Below, piece by piece: positions 38,207 to 51,117 of a stretch of DNA of 64,000 nucleotides. A program made the translations under genes and the position numbers. The notes beneath the pieces were generated by a model. That model saw only the letters and a list, made by a program, of their open reading frames with translations, did no database searches and was not told the DNA's origin. The DNA comes from Trichinella spiralis (Eukaryota > Nematoda > Enoplea > Trichinellida > Trichinellidae): the NCBI GenBank assembly GCA_000181795.3, contig CM012955.1, forward strand, positions 12,270,004 through 12,334,003, read 5' to 3'. Numbering within the stretch: the first letter of the stretch is position 1; each line of letters begins with the position of its first letter.

Positions 38207-38238
<32 letters not shown>

Positions 38239-41200
38239 ATCTTTTAGCTTTCTTCACTGCGTCGTCACACACACAAATTGTTCACACTGCGCTTCACGCT
38301 TTCTCTTTCTCTCTCTTGCTTTTGCTTTTGCTTTTGCTTTTGCTCTCTCTCTCTCTCCACGCACGCATACACGCTTTAACTTCGTTGAATGTCGTCGATC
38401 GATTTTTCGTTCGTACGCTTTGGGCAAAATAGAGGAGACGATTTCGGCTAACAATTCATTATTCCACGGCTTCAATTTTATCCAACTCTTTCTTCTGTTT
38501 ATGCTTAAAATACAAAACGGCATCAACTTGAACCAAAAAATAAATATTACAATACAAACACAACAATATCTACAGTTTTTAATTGACTAATCAAGTATTA
38601 TTAATTCAATTAACAATTTCTTTACATCATCTTCTATGCATTGAACAATAATTAATTCCGTTCTATATTTGTAATATTATACCCCCTTAACTTTTTTTTC
38701 TTTTGTTGTTGAAAAATTGAAATTTTGAGAAAAAAAAAATTTCTTTTGCTTCCACCTTTTGAAAGATCATCCACATATAGAGAATAGATAATTTTTGCCC
38801 ATTTCTGATCGATTTTCACGGTCACTCTTCTGGGTCATCTTTTGCACACTACTAGTACTATTGCTGCTGTTGCTGTTACTACTGGCTGATCAATATTTAT
38901 CAGGCGGCGTTTATTGTCGTCAACCAACTCTCCAAATTGTCTCCGTCTCTTTCTACAGTAGGAAGAAATTGAAATTTTCAAATATTACAACTGTAAAATA
39001 AATTAATTAATCATTTTCAAACACAAAACTTGTCTTCTGATTTGTAGAACGAGTTGTTTTCAGAGCACATACACAAAATTGCCCTTCTCTGGTTTATCAC
39101 TTGCCGACAATATTTTTCTTATCTCCCATTATTATTATTATTACTATCATATTGTAAAATAGAAATTATTATTCCACTTTTCATTTCACATTGACCTTCA
39201 CTGAACGACAAATACACTGATTTTGTGAACTTGCACATACAACACATACGTACACTTTTGACATTTTTAACAAAATTTTCCACCCCTTCATTCCACGTCT
39301 GAGCAACAGAGGAAATTTTCACACAAAGATCCACTCAACTGCGCTCGCTCATTTCCCCTCCAGTGAACTTTGCACTCGCTACATCTCTCTTTTCAACACG
39401 TTTGTCACATTGCAATGCGTGTTGATTACTTTTTTTTCTTATATGCAATTTATTAAATATTTTAAATCAAGAAAAACACATTTATCAATAGAGAAAAATG
39501 GTCGATTCATTTAAATCTTTCGCACCTTTGTCAACAGGTACAGTAATTTGATCTGAAGGTATAGTTGGTTGTAGATTTATTTGTATAATTTATCTTTTGC
39601 ATTTATTACTACTTTTTAAAGATAATTCCTCCATTACACTTGTTCAGTTTAGATGGTTTGAGAAAAAAAGAGATTTCTCCTTTTTCCCCCTTACAAAATA
39701 ATTTCGATTACCACTCGCTTTGTTTGTTTGTTGAAAATCGTGTGTAACTTTTTTTTTGCCCCCTTTCGCTGTCGATGGGAAAATTCATTTCACCTGGCAT
39801 TTGACGTTTTGTTTAATAATAAATAAAAGGTTGAGCACAGAGAATTGCAATTTTCTTCCCAAATTGATACGGCACCGCTGTTCTATTCGCCCTGTGCTTA
39901 ACGGTGTGTAAACATTTTTCGTCATCCTTATGCCGTGTGAATTTTTCAAATTGAAACGTTCTATTCTTATTTATTCAGTGAATGGTCAGTGAAATGTGCA
40001 ACTGAACAACAATCGGCAAGCCTTTGAAATCCATTTTATCCGAGCAATTTTCTTCTTTTCACTCCATCTTTTCCACATTGTGTACGTAATTTTACAAAAT
40101 TACTTTTTATTTTCAGGGAGCGGCACCTAGCCCTCTCGCCATGCCTCCGCAGGCACCGGACAGTATGCCTTCAGGCCCTGGTGGTCTTGGACCGCCCCAT
40201 GGGTTTTTCCAGCCCGGAGTACCGGGTCCGCACATGCGTCCTTCCCCACCTCAGCAGAACGTATCGCAACAGTCGCCGCATTCAATGCTGAATCAGCAGG
40301 TAAATTTTAAAAAATCACGCACAACAACGACCACAGTTGTCCAACTTATTCTTTCTTTCTTCTTTTGAATCAATGTTGTCTGTGTGTGTGTTTTAGAATT
40401 TCATGGGTGCCAGGTATCCATCTGGTCCACCGTCCAGACCAGGTCCCGCGCTACGTTTGGCGCAGGAACCACAACCTCCATTCGGAGCTGGCCAAGTGCA
40501 GCCAATATTTCCTGAGCAATTGCGGCCAGGGGCACCGCCTCCTCACATGATGCCACCCCAGAGACTTCCTCCTGGTGGACCCGGTTCTCACGCTCGGCTA
40601 GCTCCAATGCCTCAGAGTGTATGTTTTTTATATGATGATGTTTTTCTCTCACTCTTATATAAAAGAAGTATATATATATCGTTGTTGCTCTTTAGAACTT
40701 TTCATCCAATATTCGTCCAATGAACAATCCCGGACTTGCACCTGCTTTACCTCCCGGCACGGCTATACAACGATCATGGCCATCTTCGGTAAGTTTTATT
40801 CATGCACAAATGAAAAGTAGCAGCTGGTCGCGTTGTTCCATTGTATTATGTTTCTTCGCCGAACTTATTGTACATATTTTTTAGATGCATTTTGGAGAAC
40901 CAGGACCAAGTGTTCAATATTCGGTAAATATATGATTTTTTTTGTTGTTGTTTCAATTTTCGTTTTCTTCTCTTGTCTCAGTCTACCCTTTGGAATTATT
41001 AACTCGCTCTACCTATGAAGTTCAATTTTTACTGAGGTTTTATTGTACAAACGAAGGAGAATTGTTATAGAACTTTTTTTTCTCCCACTGTCTGACAGAT
41101 TGCATATTTGAAAATTTTAATATTAAGTAATTTTCAATTTGGAAAATCAAGTTGCATTTTAGGATTCTTTTCTATTTGAATTATTTACTCTGAAACAAAG

Positions 41201-42478
41201 GAATTTTCGGCAAAGAACAAAATTCATTATTACTGTATTATTTCTATTGTATACTTTTTGTAAAATGTTATACATATATATATATATATATGTGTGTCGT
41301 TTGATTTTATACATAACTAATTGATTGATTTTTTTGTCAATATTTATGTATTTATCGTTTTTTACAGGGCCCCGGAATGCCTGTTAGTAATGGTCCCGTG
41401 GGCGGACCTGGTACGCCGATAATGCCAAGTCCGCAAAATATGCCTTGTGGTAATTAATAATTGCAATTTTATATAGTTGTTGTGAATATTATTTTTAATG
41501 TAAATGTTCTTCTAACAGATGGTGCCCCACCTGATCGCTACGGTATGATGCAAGTTGGCGCCGGACCGCCTCCAATGGGAGTAGTAAGTTGATCACGTTG
41601 ATGTGCAAGCTTTCAGTTTTGTCGTGGCATGCTTCGGTGGTTATTTTTGTTCTCGGTGCAAGTGAGGTTGCCTATTGTTCCTCCGTGGTGGTTTCAGTTT
41701 CTCCTCTTTCTTTCTTTCTTTCTTTCCTTTTATTTTTCTTTTATTTTTCTGCTTCATCCTCTTCTTCATCCTCATCCTCCTCCTCATCATCATCTTTTTC
41801 TTCTTCTTCTTCTTCTTCTTCTTTCTTTATCGTCTTCTCTGTTTGGCGCTTTCTTCTTGTTTCTGTAATTTCACTATCCTGTTCCCTTCCTCCTTGTTTC
41901 ACGATAGAGCGAGGTGCAGATGGAAGCTTTTATTTGCGGTTTTTGTAACTAGTGAAGGAGTTGAGTTGTAATTGTTTTCTGGCAAACAGCATTCGATGTA
42001 GCTCTGTGAGCTGTAGCTCTTTCTCTTTCACTGTTGTCGTTCCGGAACCGTGAATAAAAGTTTTCGTTGCAGTTCCCAATGACATCTGAACCAGGAAATG
42101 TCGGTATCAGTGAAATGATGATCAATGGGGATGGATTAGATATAAAGAATTCACCATCATCTTCTTCACATGGCCTAAACGGTGGTACTCCTGGACCAGC
42201 CGGACCCAATTCTGTGTCATCCGCACCTCCACCGGATTCATGCGCTTTAGATTACAGTAGCACCATACCCTTTCAGTCCAGTGTACGTGCATGCGTTATT
42301 TTTTGTCGTCTGGCGAGGGTAGTGCTTTGCGTGTAATGGTTCTTTTTTTTCTCGCTTTCAGGACCAGGAAGCTGAAATTCAGAAGATCAAAGAAAGCATA
42401 TGCGAAGAGTCGAAACTGTTCGAAAGTAAAGACGGCGTTCCTTCTGAAGGACCGAACGATTTTTTCGGCATGCACTAA
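36205..42478 (+). CDS. SSBP: SSBP2/3/4 (SSDP) LIM co-regulator
   Basis: Twelve exons: 36205-36269, 36359-36493, 36603-36687, 36754-36798, 40117-40299, 40397-40618, 40696-40788, 40885-40923, 41368-41449, 41519-41583, 42073-42282, 42362-42478. The product is 446 residues. The N-terminal LisH/LUFS region is nearly family-perfect: [45 protein letters not shown], then [14 protein letters not shown] and [11 protein letters not shown]. The rest is rich in Pro, Gly and Met with family marks [26 protein letters not shown] and [15 protein letters not shown]. Family role: it forms a tetramer that binds LDB1/Chip and stabilises LIM-homeodomain enhancer complexes; C. elegans sam-10 is the counterpart. A 45-nt exon (36754-36798, [15 protein letters not shown]) can be skipped without changing frame. 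The C-terminus ([20 protein letters not shown]) lacks the aromatic/Ser-rich end I recall from vertebrates. Confidence 0.93.
37244..37273. repeat. GTCT tetranucleotide repeat
   Basis: About seven GTCT units, preceded by a GT run at 37213-37230. Confidence 0.9.
37602..37628. repeat. CA dinucleotide repeat
   Basis: About 13 CA units followed by GTA units, in the SSBP intron. Confidence 0.9.
38200..38236. repeat. GTT/GTC trinucleotide repeat
   Basis: About twelve GTT or GTC units, followed downstream by a TTTTGC hexanucleotide run at 38316-38344. It encodes polyvaline only by accident. Confidence 0.9.
41755..41826. repeat. Pyrimidine trinucleotide tract (TTC/CTC)
   Basis: TTC, CTC and TCA units in the 41584-42072 SSBP intron. 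It gives polyserine, polyleucine or polyphenylalanine frames that are not genes. Confidence 0.85.
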
Positions 42479-43136
42479 TTTGATTTCAAAAAAGAAAAAG
42501 AAACAAACAAACAGAAGCAATTAATACTTATATACTGCGCATGCTTTCAACAACGTGGACAATGAATGGTTCTGTTCTTCTTTCGTCTGAAGAAAGTCTT
42601 ACTTTTCGTTTTATTTTCCAAATCCAATCCACTCTTTACCCCTCTACTACCCCTCCCCCTCCCCCATCATCTTTCCCTTTTCTATTTTCATTTTTTTCTG
42701 TATCATTTCTTCAATTGTGCTGTCTCGAAAAATTTCAAATCCAACTGCGCTGGAGTGGTTGGTCACTGCTGTTTTTTTTATTATTTTTACTACAATCAGC
42801 AGTGACATATACATATATATATATATCTTTGCTACACTTACAACAACAGTTGCAGAAAACTTAATTATCATTAATGGTCCAAAAGAAACAAGCGACGAAG
42901 AAAATTTTTTTGAAAAAACAAGATGCGAATGGAAAATTGTACAATTCGAATCAGTTGGAATATTATTAGATAACGTTGGTCGTCCAGAATTGCTCTTCTC
43001 GCCTAGTCCGTTATTTTTTGTTGTACACACAACAACAGCAGTTCTTATTCATTGTTCATGAATGTTCTCATTGAACCTGATGGTCCGACAGTTTTTCCAT
43101 CCATTTTTGCATTCTTCTGTCTGTATCTTTTGGTTA

Positions 43137-43244
43137 TCCGTCCATCTATACAATATATCTATCCGTCCATTCATCTATCTATCTATCTGTCGATCCGTTC
43201 GTCCGTTTTTCTGTCCGTCCGTTGGTCTGTTTGTCCGTCCATAT
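43137..43244. repeat. CTAT/CCGT tetranucleotide mosaic
   Basis: CTAT, CATC and CCGT/CTGT units follow one another, a degenerate tetranucleotide satellite about 660 nt past the SSBP stop. Confidence 0.8.
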
Positions 43245-43326
43245 GTTGGGTATTTTCTTATTGATTCTCTGCATCTGCCTTGTTCAAGAGGCAATTTGAA
43301 TGCAAAATCTCAGCCAGACCCAACTA

Positions 43327-43350
43327 TCTAACTAACTAACTAACTAACTG
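43327..43350. repeat. AACT tetranucleotide repeat
   Basis: Five to six AACT units. Confidence 0.85.
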
Positions 43351-46300
43351 TACAAGGAACGATGACACCAAATCTCAAATTTGATGATCTGAAAATCCAC
43401 AGTACAACAACATGTGCTGCTTATATATTGCATGGACTATTCTGCGCATGCACACCATCATTAAGTTAATTATTATTCATGCATGTTTTTTTTGTTTTTA
43501 TTTTCTTTTCTTTTATTTTTCGTTTTATTATTATTATTATTATGTTATCAGTGATTTAATTTGACTGTTGTACGTGAATTTTTTTTCTCTTCACTGTATA
43601 TTATTTTGTTGTCATATTGTAATAACGCGGTCGAATATTGCTCTTTTATTTATTTCTTATTTTTTTACCACTGCAATGCAGACTGTTGTTTTACCTAATT
43701 TTATCCTTATATAAATATAAATTCATATTTATATTACGTGTACAGTTAGTTTTGGTTTTGTGTGTGCCATTTTTGTCATTTATCAACATGATTTTTTCTG
43801 TTTTCAACGCGCTTTATTGTGTTCACTTTTGAGCTCCATCCAACTTATACGCGTATTACAACAAAAATGGCATGTTGTTGTTTTTCATATTTTTTTTTCA
43901 TTTTAAATTTTTTCCCAACATCTGACAGTTGGTTTTTACCCAAGCATTGTATAAAGCTGACGCTACTTTGCAATTTTTCTTTTTTCTTTTAATTCTTCCC
44001 TCTCTCTCCCTCCCGCTTTCTCTTTCTCATCGCTTCAACCAACTAGCCAGAATTCTGGCGTCACTGGACAACAGATATGATAGATTATTATGAAATTTTC
44101 ATTTTATCTCACATTAATATTCATTCATATATGTAGCATATTTCTGCAATGTATCTTTTCTTATCGGTATGTGATGTGTAGTAGTTTATGCGATGTTTTG
44201 AGGCGGTGGCTGGAGTTGTTTTATTACATTTTATTGCTTGTATAAATTCTGTTGCCGTCGTCATCATCACAGCATCGTCATATCTGTATTTATTTATTCA
44301 TTATTTACACAAATTGTTTAAATCTATCTATCTTTTATCTATCTATTTATGTTTTATACTTCCGTCACTGATATTCGTTCAAAATAAGCTTCATTTTATT
44401 GATTGTATGATTTACCGATTTGATTTGTTTTCTCATTTCATATTTTCCTCTTTTTCGGACATGAATTTTTAGCTTTCCTTTTCCAAATTTGATTTTGCGC
44501 TATATTTTATTGTTCTTTTTTATTTTTTATTTTTCAAAATTATTCATCTTATTCAATTCGATGATGCGATATGGATAATACTTTTTTTACAAAATAATAA
44601 TAATAATCTTTGTTACACCTCTTGTTTTATCATCAAGCAAGGTTTTATTTATTGTTCGTTGAGCAGTATTCAGCGTGTCCGTCACACTGATACAATGGCT
44701 GGCGGGGCATCGCCATTGGAAGAGATGTTTTATCCAATTTTTTACTCTCATTTTTAACCATTATATATATATATGTATGTATGTATGTATTTTATTATTT
44801 CAACGTCGTTGCTGCTGATGCTTCTTCACATTTTGTGCTCGTGATGTTTGAAAAATAAAATTTTTATCCTATCAACGAAAAATTAATTGTGTGCAGTTTT
44901 GAAATAATTATTTAACCATTCAAAACAGTGCTATTATCGATGCGCTTGCAAAAATTATCCATCTTTTAGTTCTGCTCATCAAATACGATCTTATTGGAAA
45001 AATTCCACTAAAGTAATTGTTATTTGTTTCAGAAAATTTTTCAGTGTTATCATTTTTTGTTGGAAAGCAGTTATTAAATACATTATATTTTATGATATGC
45101 TTTGTTTCTGCTTGTTGAAGAAAATGTGTTTAATATTGTTGAGCAAATAATATATAATTAGTCCGATGTTAGCATAGCATTTATTTATTACTTTATGGAA
45201 ATAAATAAATGTCATATTGAAAAACTTGAAAGTAAAATTATAATAATTACTGTAAAGTTCCGTGTTTAATATGAAAATGTTGAATACAAATTGTGATAAA
45301 ATGAACGAACAACTAATTTTTCAGCTTAGCCGGAAGAATTTATACCTTTAAAATATGGTTACAGTTAAATTTTAAAGTGACCAACCATTTCGTTCGACTT
45401 TTCTGTAATAAGTGTTACAAAAATTACAAAATAAAATCAAAATCAACAAATAATTCAATTAATAGATGAATGAAACTTTGAAGGACCTAATTATGCATGA
45501 AAAAAAAATTCTACCTGTAAATCATAAACGATAGTAATACTTTTTTTAATAATATTCACGACAGTTGTTTTTTGCATCCTTCCGCTGCGATCGTTTTGAT
45601 TGAAAACGTCATCAAAGCGACTTGGTTCGTTTCCAAGGTTTCTTCCGGCTTTTCCAAGCAAGCAGCAATCTTTCCAGGTAGCGAACAAAAACGGTGAGTT
45701 GTATTTTTGAAAATATTTAAATTCAAATTTCGTCATGTCAATTTTTTTTTGATTTTCATTCAATTTTATGCTTGTTCACTTTTGTCAGCTAGTTGGCTGT
45801 AAAATAGGTTGACGAAATTTTTGATTTAATTTTCAACCGTTTCAACCAATTAATTTCACAACGGCAACACTATCGGGGAGAGTGTCTGTTTGTCATGCTA
45901 ATTTTGTTTCTAGTTTTAATCTGAAATTTGTTTGCTGTTTGTTCTGTGGCAAGTGCTGCAAACTGTGTTGCTTCATTTGACGGCGTTGTCGTATTTGCAA
46001 AATAATTTTATTCACAACTGAGCAAAAGTCACACAGGTCGTCGTCGTTGGTTACAGATTCTAATTTTCAAATATGCAAAACCCCTCTGCCTACCTCTGTT
46101 GAAATGCTTTCAATTTAAATTGTCAGCTCTCAAAAAATTGAACAGTTCACTATATACTTTTTCAACTATTAATTTCTAATATGTAAGTTTTATATTTTGA
46201 TTTTTTTGGTGAACTGTTTGAATGATGGTATCTATTAGTTTAGTTGGTTGGAATTTTTCAACATGAAACTGTTTACTGTTGCTATTTTTGACTGGGTTTG

Positions 46301-49300
46301 CTTATCGCAAATTGACAACAGCGCGTGTATTACTGTACAGTATACGTTCTGTATTGGCTGAAAACAGTTTTCAAGCTCAGAATTATGCACCATGAAAACA
46401 TTTTAAAATATTTCCCTTTATTATCACTTATTACAGTACTTTTTGTCCTTTCTACTCGAATGACTGACAGTATTTTTTCAATTCAACTGATGATTCGTTT
46501 AAATTTAAACGTTAGAAATTCAGTGCATAATTTACGTTCAGCTATGTTTATTTTGCATTCGGCTTTAATTTATTTCTGTTGATGTGAAGAACATTATCCA
46601 CTTGACCGATGCTGACGTTTTTTTTTGTATATTTCCTGTAAAATTAGTGTATGTACGACTTTGTATTTGCAATTGCAATTTAATTTTACAGTTGTAAAAA
46701 AAGGAAAGAATAATTGTCGAAGCAGTGTCATGTTTGGGTTTGGGTTGTTCATTTATTTATTTTTTGATGATTAACAAGAGGCAATAAATTCCTTTTTTGA
46801 TATGTGCTGGCTGATGTGAATGTTTCAATTAAGTTTTGCTTAAATGTTGTATATTTTTGGTGACGTGATTTATGATCTATATATACCTTCCAATAGATAT
46901 ATATATATATATATCAGTCAGTAAGAATTTTTCATCCGTAAATAGAAGCTCTTTTTTCAACTAGGCGGTACTTTTTGTTCTTTTTCCTATGGTAATTGCT
47001 ACCTGTAGGGCAAAAATTTATCAATTTCTTTTAAATCATATATTCATTCGCACATGAATGAAATGTAAATAACTGTACTAAATTGAAATAACATAAAAAA
47101 TGTATACAAGTATAAATTTGCTTTTTTTTCAAATTTTAATAGAATATCAGCGTGAAGTAATAATGGAAAAAGTTGCAGATGAAATGATACGCACACATTC
47201 TTTTCAATTGTTAACTTATTCAAAAATATAGCATAGCCGAACCATGAAAGCGAATAGCATTTTTTCATTTTTCGCTTTCAGATTGCTTTAAATTTCTAGA
47301 TTTGAATATAAAAAGTGATATATATTATTTTTTACGATCATTTTGTTGCTTTTCATAAGCCTTGACACAGTTTTGCTTTGCAATTGGGTTTCGAAACGAA
47401 TCAGCAGCAATGGAGTTATGAAAAATGTGCTTGGGAAAATGACGACAGACACTGGCTGTGTTTGGGTATTATAATAGCAGTTTTTACAGCAGATGATCGT
47501 TATGCGCTCCATTGCAGCCCATTTGGTCAAGGACGAGATTGTTACGAAAAAAAATTTCCGCCAAAACCACCCTTAATTATATACCCTCTGCACCCACCAC
47601 CCCCCTCCCTCCTTTCGATACGATTAATTTGCACGGACGGACTTGGCCCGGCTAGTTGTTAGATGGCCGTAAATAATGGTGCTTGCTGCTTTTTCATGCT
47701 TTGACGCTTTTATGTCGAATGTGATCACCTTATTTTATGAATTTGGCCTTGAATTATTCTTTCTGTACGCCAAATTTATCCCTACTACTGTAAAAGGCCG
47801 CTTTTCAAATTTTCTCATTTACATCCAATAATAGCAACCATACTACTATTACTACTACTAATAATAATACTCTTTTTACAATCATCTTTTACTTTATACA
47901 TATAAAAAGAATATATTTTGCTAATACATATTTATATTTTTTCATGGAAACAATTTCTGCTAAGTCGTCTACTTTTGCAATATATCAGCATATTTAGCAA
48001 TAGGCGACAACCGTTTTCAGAATATTAATTTTTATCTTTTTAAATCACAACTTTTAAATTTAAAATTTCCAAGTTCTAATGTTCAAGTGTTACGATGCAC
48101 TGTACACTGACTAAGATAAGGTAAAATATTTTTCCAAATAATGCATTTCTATTTTCAAATATGTTAATTATTATTGGAAGAAAGATGAGAAATTATTGCG
48201 CATTTTTTCAACATTCAAATTCATTGAAAAACAAAAAACAACAACAATAACTAATAATTAATATGCTTTCTTTGACTGATTAATTTTCTTGTCGCCAATT
48301 TTAACAACAAGCGGCTGGTGGGCTTGTTGACGAAAGCAACAATCAGCCAATATTCCAAGCGGCAAAACGAACGAGTTAAATTTGCAAGTTTTAAATTTAA
48401 TCCATTATTTTTCTGATTTATTACAATTGTCATACACTTTTGTTGTCGTTGATTATTATGCAGTGCGACGATGTTGACTAGCAGAATTTTAACTTTTCAT
48501 TCAATTTTCACGTTCATACTGATTGATCTTTTCCCCAATGATGATCAGAGGTAGTAGCTTTTCTCTGCATAGTGCCAAAGCTTTTTCACTCTGCGAATGA
48601 AATATTTTATTAAAAATACATTTTTCCTACGAATCTGACATTTGTGCTATGTTTTCACTAATAATCATCCCTGATCGTTCCTATTCAGTAAATTTATTAA
48701 ATTAAATTATATAAATTTCATTGGAGAATAATTCTATTCATTTGCATATTTTCAACTGAACATAGAATTTACTTATTAATTTATTATTGTTGTTTTTTCA
48801 TCAATTCCAATTTTGAATAAGGGAAAATATTTGCAAAAAGGAAAGCATAACTTTTTAAACTGTTTGCTTTTGTCGTTCATATTCGTTTGTTTGTTTTTCT
48901 TCTTCAACTGAATTTCCTGTGCAATTTTTCAATTTGCATTTATCCTTGGAGAAATGAATGTTATTTATTTGAATAAAATGCGTGTTGGCTGGCGTGTTGA
49001 TGATTGAAAAACGACTAGACAAGACGTTTCAATCAAATTTAACATTATTTTCACTGCTGAATTTGTGTTTGTGTGACAAAAAAGCAAAAAAAAAGAAATA
49101 CATACATACATATATATATATTAGATATATTGAAGAATTGAATTGTTACTTGTGTGTGTGTGTTTGGCTTGTATAAATTTGCATCGGTTCTTCTTCTTCT
49201 TCTTCTACAGTATCGAATGAAATGTACCTTTTCAGCTTTTATGTTCATCCGTTTTGGCTTTGCATTTCAGAAAACGTTCCATTTTTGATGGGTGTGCTTT

Positions 49301-51091
49301 TTTTCGGTTCTCATTTTCCATTTGAAACATTTGCATTGCAATTGTCGAATTGTTAATTTGTTGCAGTTGTATTCGGTTGCAAAAAAAAGGAAAAAAATAT
49401 ATGCTTTTCCATTGCAAAATGCAAAATCATTGTTTGTAGTCAAATGCAACACCGGCTTTTCAATTGCACCTACTCGAAGCAGGCGAAACCTACTCCGGTG
49501 TTGGTTGTTTTTCGAATATTTGTTCTTCGAATTAGTTTTTATCAAGTTATTTATTACAAGAATAAATTCCATTTCTGTTTGATTTTTCTTTTGTGAACAA
49601 AAATTGCATTTGCTGTACAGAATTTCATCCTTCTTTTTTTTTTCGCCACTCTGCTAACAACTGATTACAGTACAAATTTTTGAATATATCAAGCTGGTTG
49701 CATGGCAGGTTTCAATATTCGAGATTGGTTTTTCTTTGCTTTTGCTCTGTTGTTGTTTTGCTATCAGCTTTCATCGATCAACTGAGCTAGATTTTGAAAT
49801 ACTGTATTGCATTTGAATTTCTTTTTGGAAAAAATTCAAATTCATCTTTGTAAGTTTATAAATGGTTTAATTGCCAAGTTATAGATTTTGCAAATTGGCA
49901 GAGAATATATTGACTGATTCGCATGGCTGGTTATCCATAATACCATTTATCCATGTAGATAGATATTCATAATAGAATATGATCAGGAAATCACAATCTG
50001 TAATGTTATTTTTCATTGATGGTACGCATAATTTTAATAGTACGCGTGGAAAGTATTTTGGTTTTAGTCTTCTGAACTGTAGTGCTTGCTGCATGCATAG
50101 TTTTTGAACAATCGAGCTTTCTCTGTTCGCTAGTTGTTTGACAGGAAATTAGCAAGCCAGTTTTGAAGCTAAAATAAAATAACCACCAAGCTTCTAGAAG
50201 CTTATTCTTTCTTCATCTTCTTTTTCTTCTTCTATCGTATGCTTTGTTTGAGGCATGTTGACTTTTTACTTTGCACTCGAAACCTGTAAACGGCACTTTG
50301 TTCATTCAAATGATTCAAAAGAAGCCTTTCTGCTCTGCAGTTGTGCAGAGTTTGAATTGTATATTTTTTTAATCGAATAAGTAAGTTTGAGCTTTGTTAG
50401 TCTGTTTGTTTGTTTCGAACCCAGCCGTTGAAGTTGAAGCACGAAGTGCAAAGCTGCACTTGACCGCCGGGGCTTTGTGATAGCAAGCATGTTTGCGTTC
50501 TCTTTCCCAAATTGCTCTCAAAATATGCACAAACTTGATGACGCAACAGATTAGCAAATTTTCACTTTACACTGGTGACCCAAAAAGGCGCACATTTGTG
50601 CTTCATCAAAATCACAATCAACCATCGTCGTCCAACTGAGGTTACAAAGTTACTGAGTACCAAGGTCCCAAATCAATTCGCAACAGTAAAAGTTCGGAAT
50701 AAAATAATAAATATGTACATTTTGCTTTTCATATTATTATTATTTACAATTACATTTAAAAAAGCAAAAAAAGTGCATATTTTTTTTCAAAATTTTTAAA
50801 TGACAAATTTATTCGAATAGTGAACAAACAGTTAGATGCTTTGCACAAGTTTCGTTGTTCAATCGGTGAAACATCTCAAAGTTTGGTCAGGTCGAAGCTT
50901 TTTGTTACATGAGATCGATCGTACGTTGTGTAAACGATCATTTTATCGTTTATTTCACTGAAATCGAATCCTCTTTGCCAACTTTTGTTAATATATTGGC
51001 AAATAACCCCACGGAAACGTTGGAAAGACACCAAACTCTGCTCCAGATGTCATGCAAAAGTATGTTTCACTTGTCGGCTTCAACTCTTGCT

Positions 51092-51117
51092 TCCATTCAT
51101 TCATTCATTCATTCATT
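51092..51117. repeat. CATT tetranucleotide repeat
   Basis: About six CATT units. Confidence 0.85.

Larger units (their letters stand above)
36799..40116 (+). other. 3.3 kb microsatellite-rich SSBP intron
   Basis: The intron runs from GT at 36799 to TTTTCAG ending at 40116. It has many simple repeats: GT (about 37213-37230), GTCT (37244-37273), CA (37602-37628), a GACT run near 37894-37914, CTC (38014-38037), GTT/GTC (38200-38236), TTTTGC (38316-38344) and CT. Apparent ORFs up to 187 codons here are repeat-driven. Confidence 0.85.

Noticed and set aside
38183-38590. 135-codon frame with polyvaline
   Set aside because: Driven by GTT/GTC, TTTTGC and CT repeats in the same intron.
41589-41948. 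119-codon polyserine frame
   Set aside because: Product of the TTC/CTC pyrimidine tract inside an SSBP intron.
45491-45763. 90-codon minus-strand frame
   Set aside because: Central part is of mixed composition, but no domain or splice continuation was found, so not called.
47378-47662. 94-codon frame in the gene-poor region
   Set aside because: Its early part looks somewhat protein-like, but it has no homology I recognise, no flanking exons, and ends in low-complexity proline codons.
50405-50440. TTCGAACCC resembling a tRNA T-loop (also near 34535)
   Set aside because: The flanking bases do not pair as a T stem, and no anticodon arm or acceptor stem could be folded.
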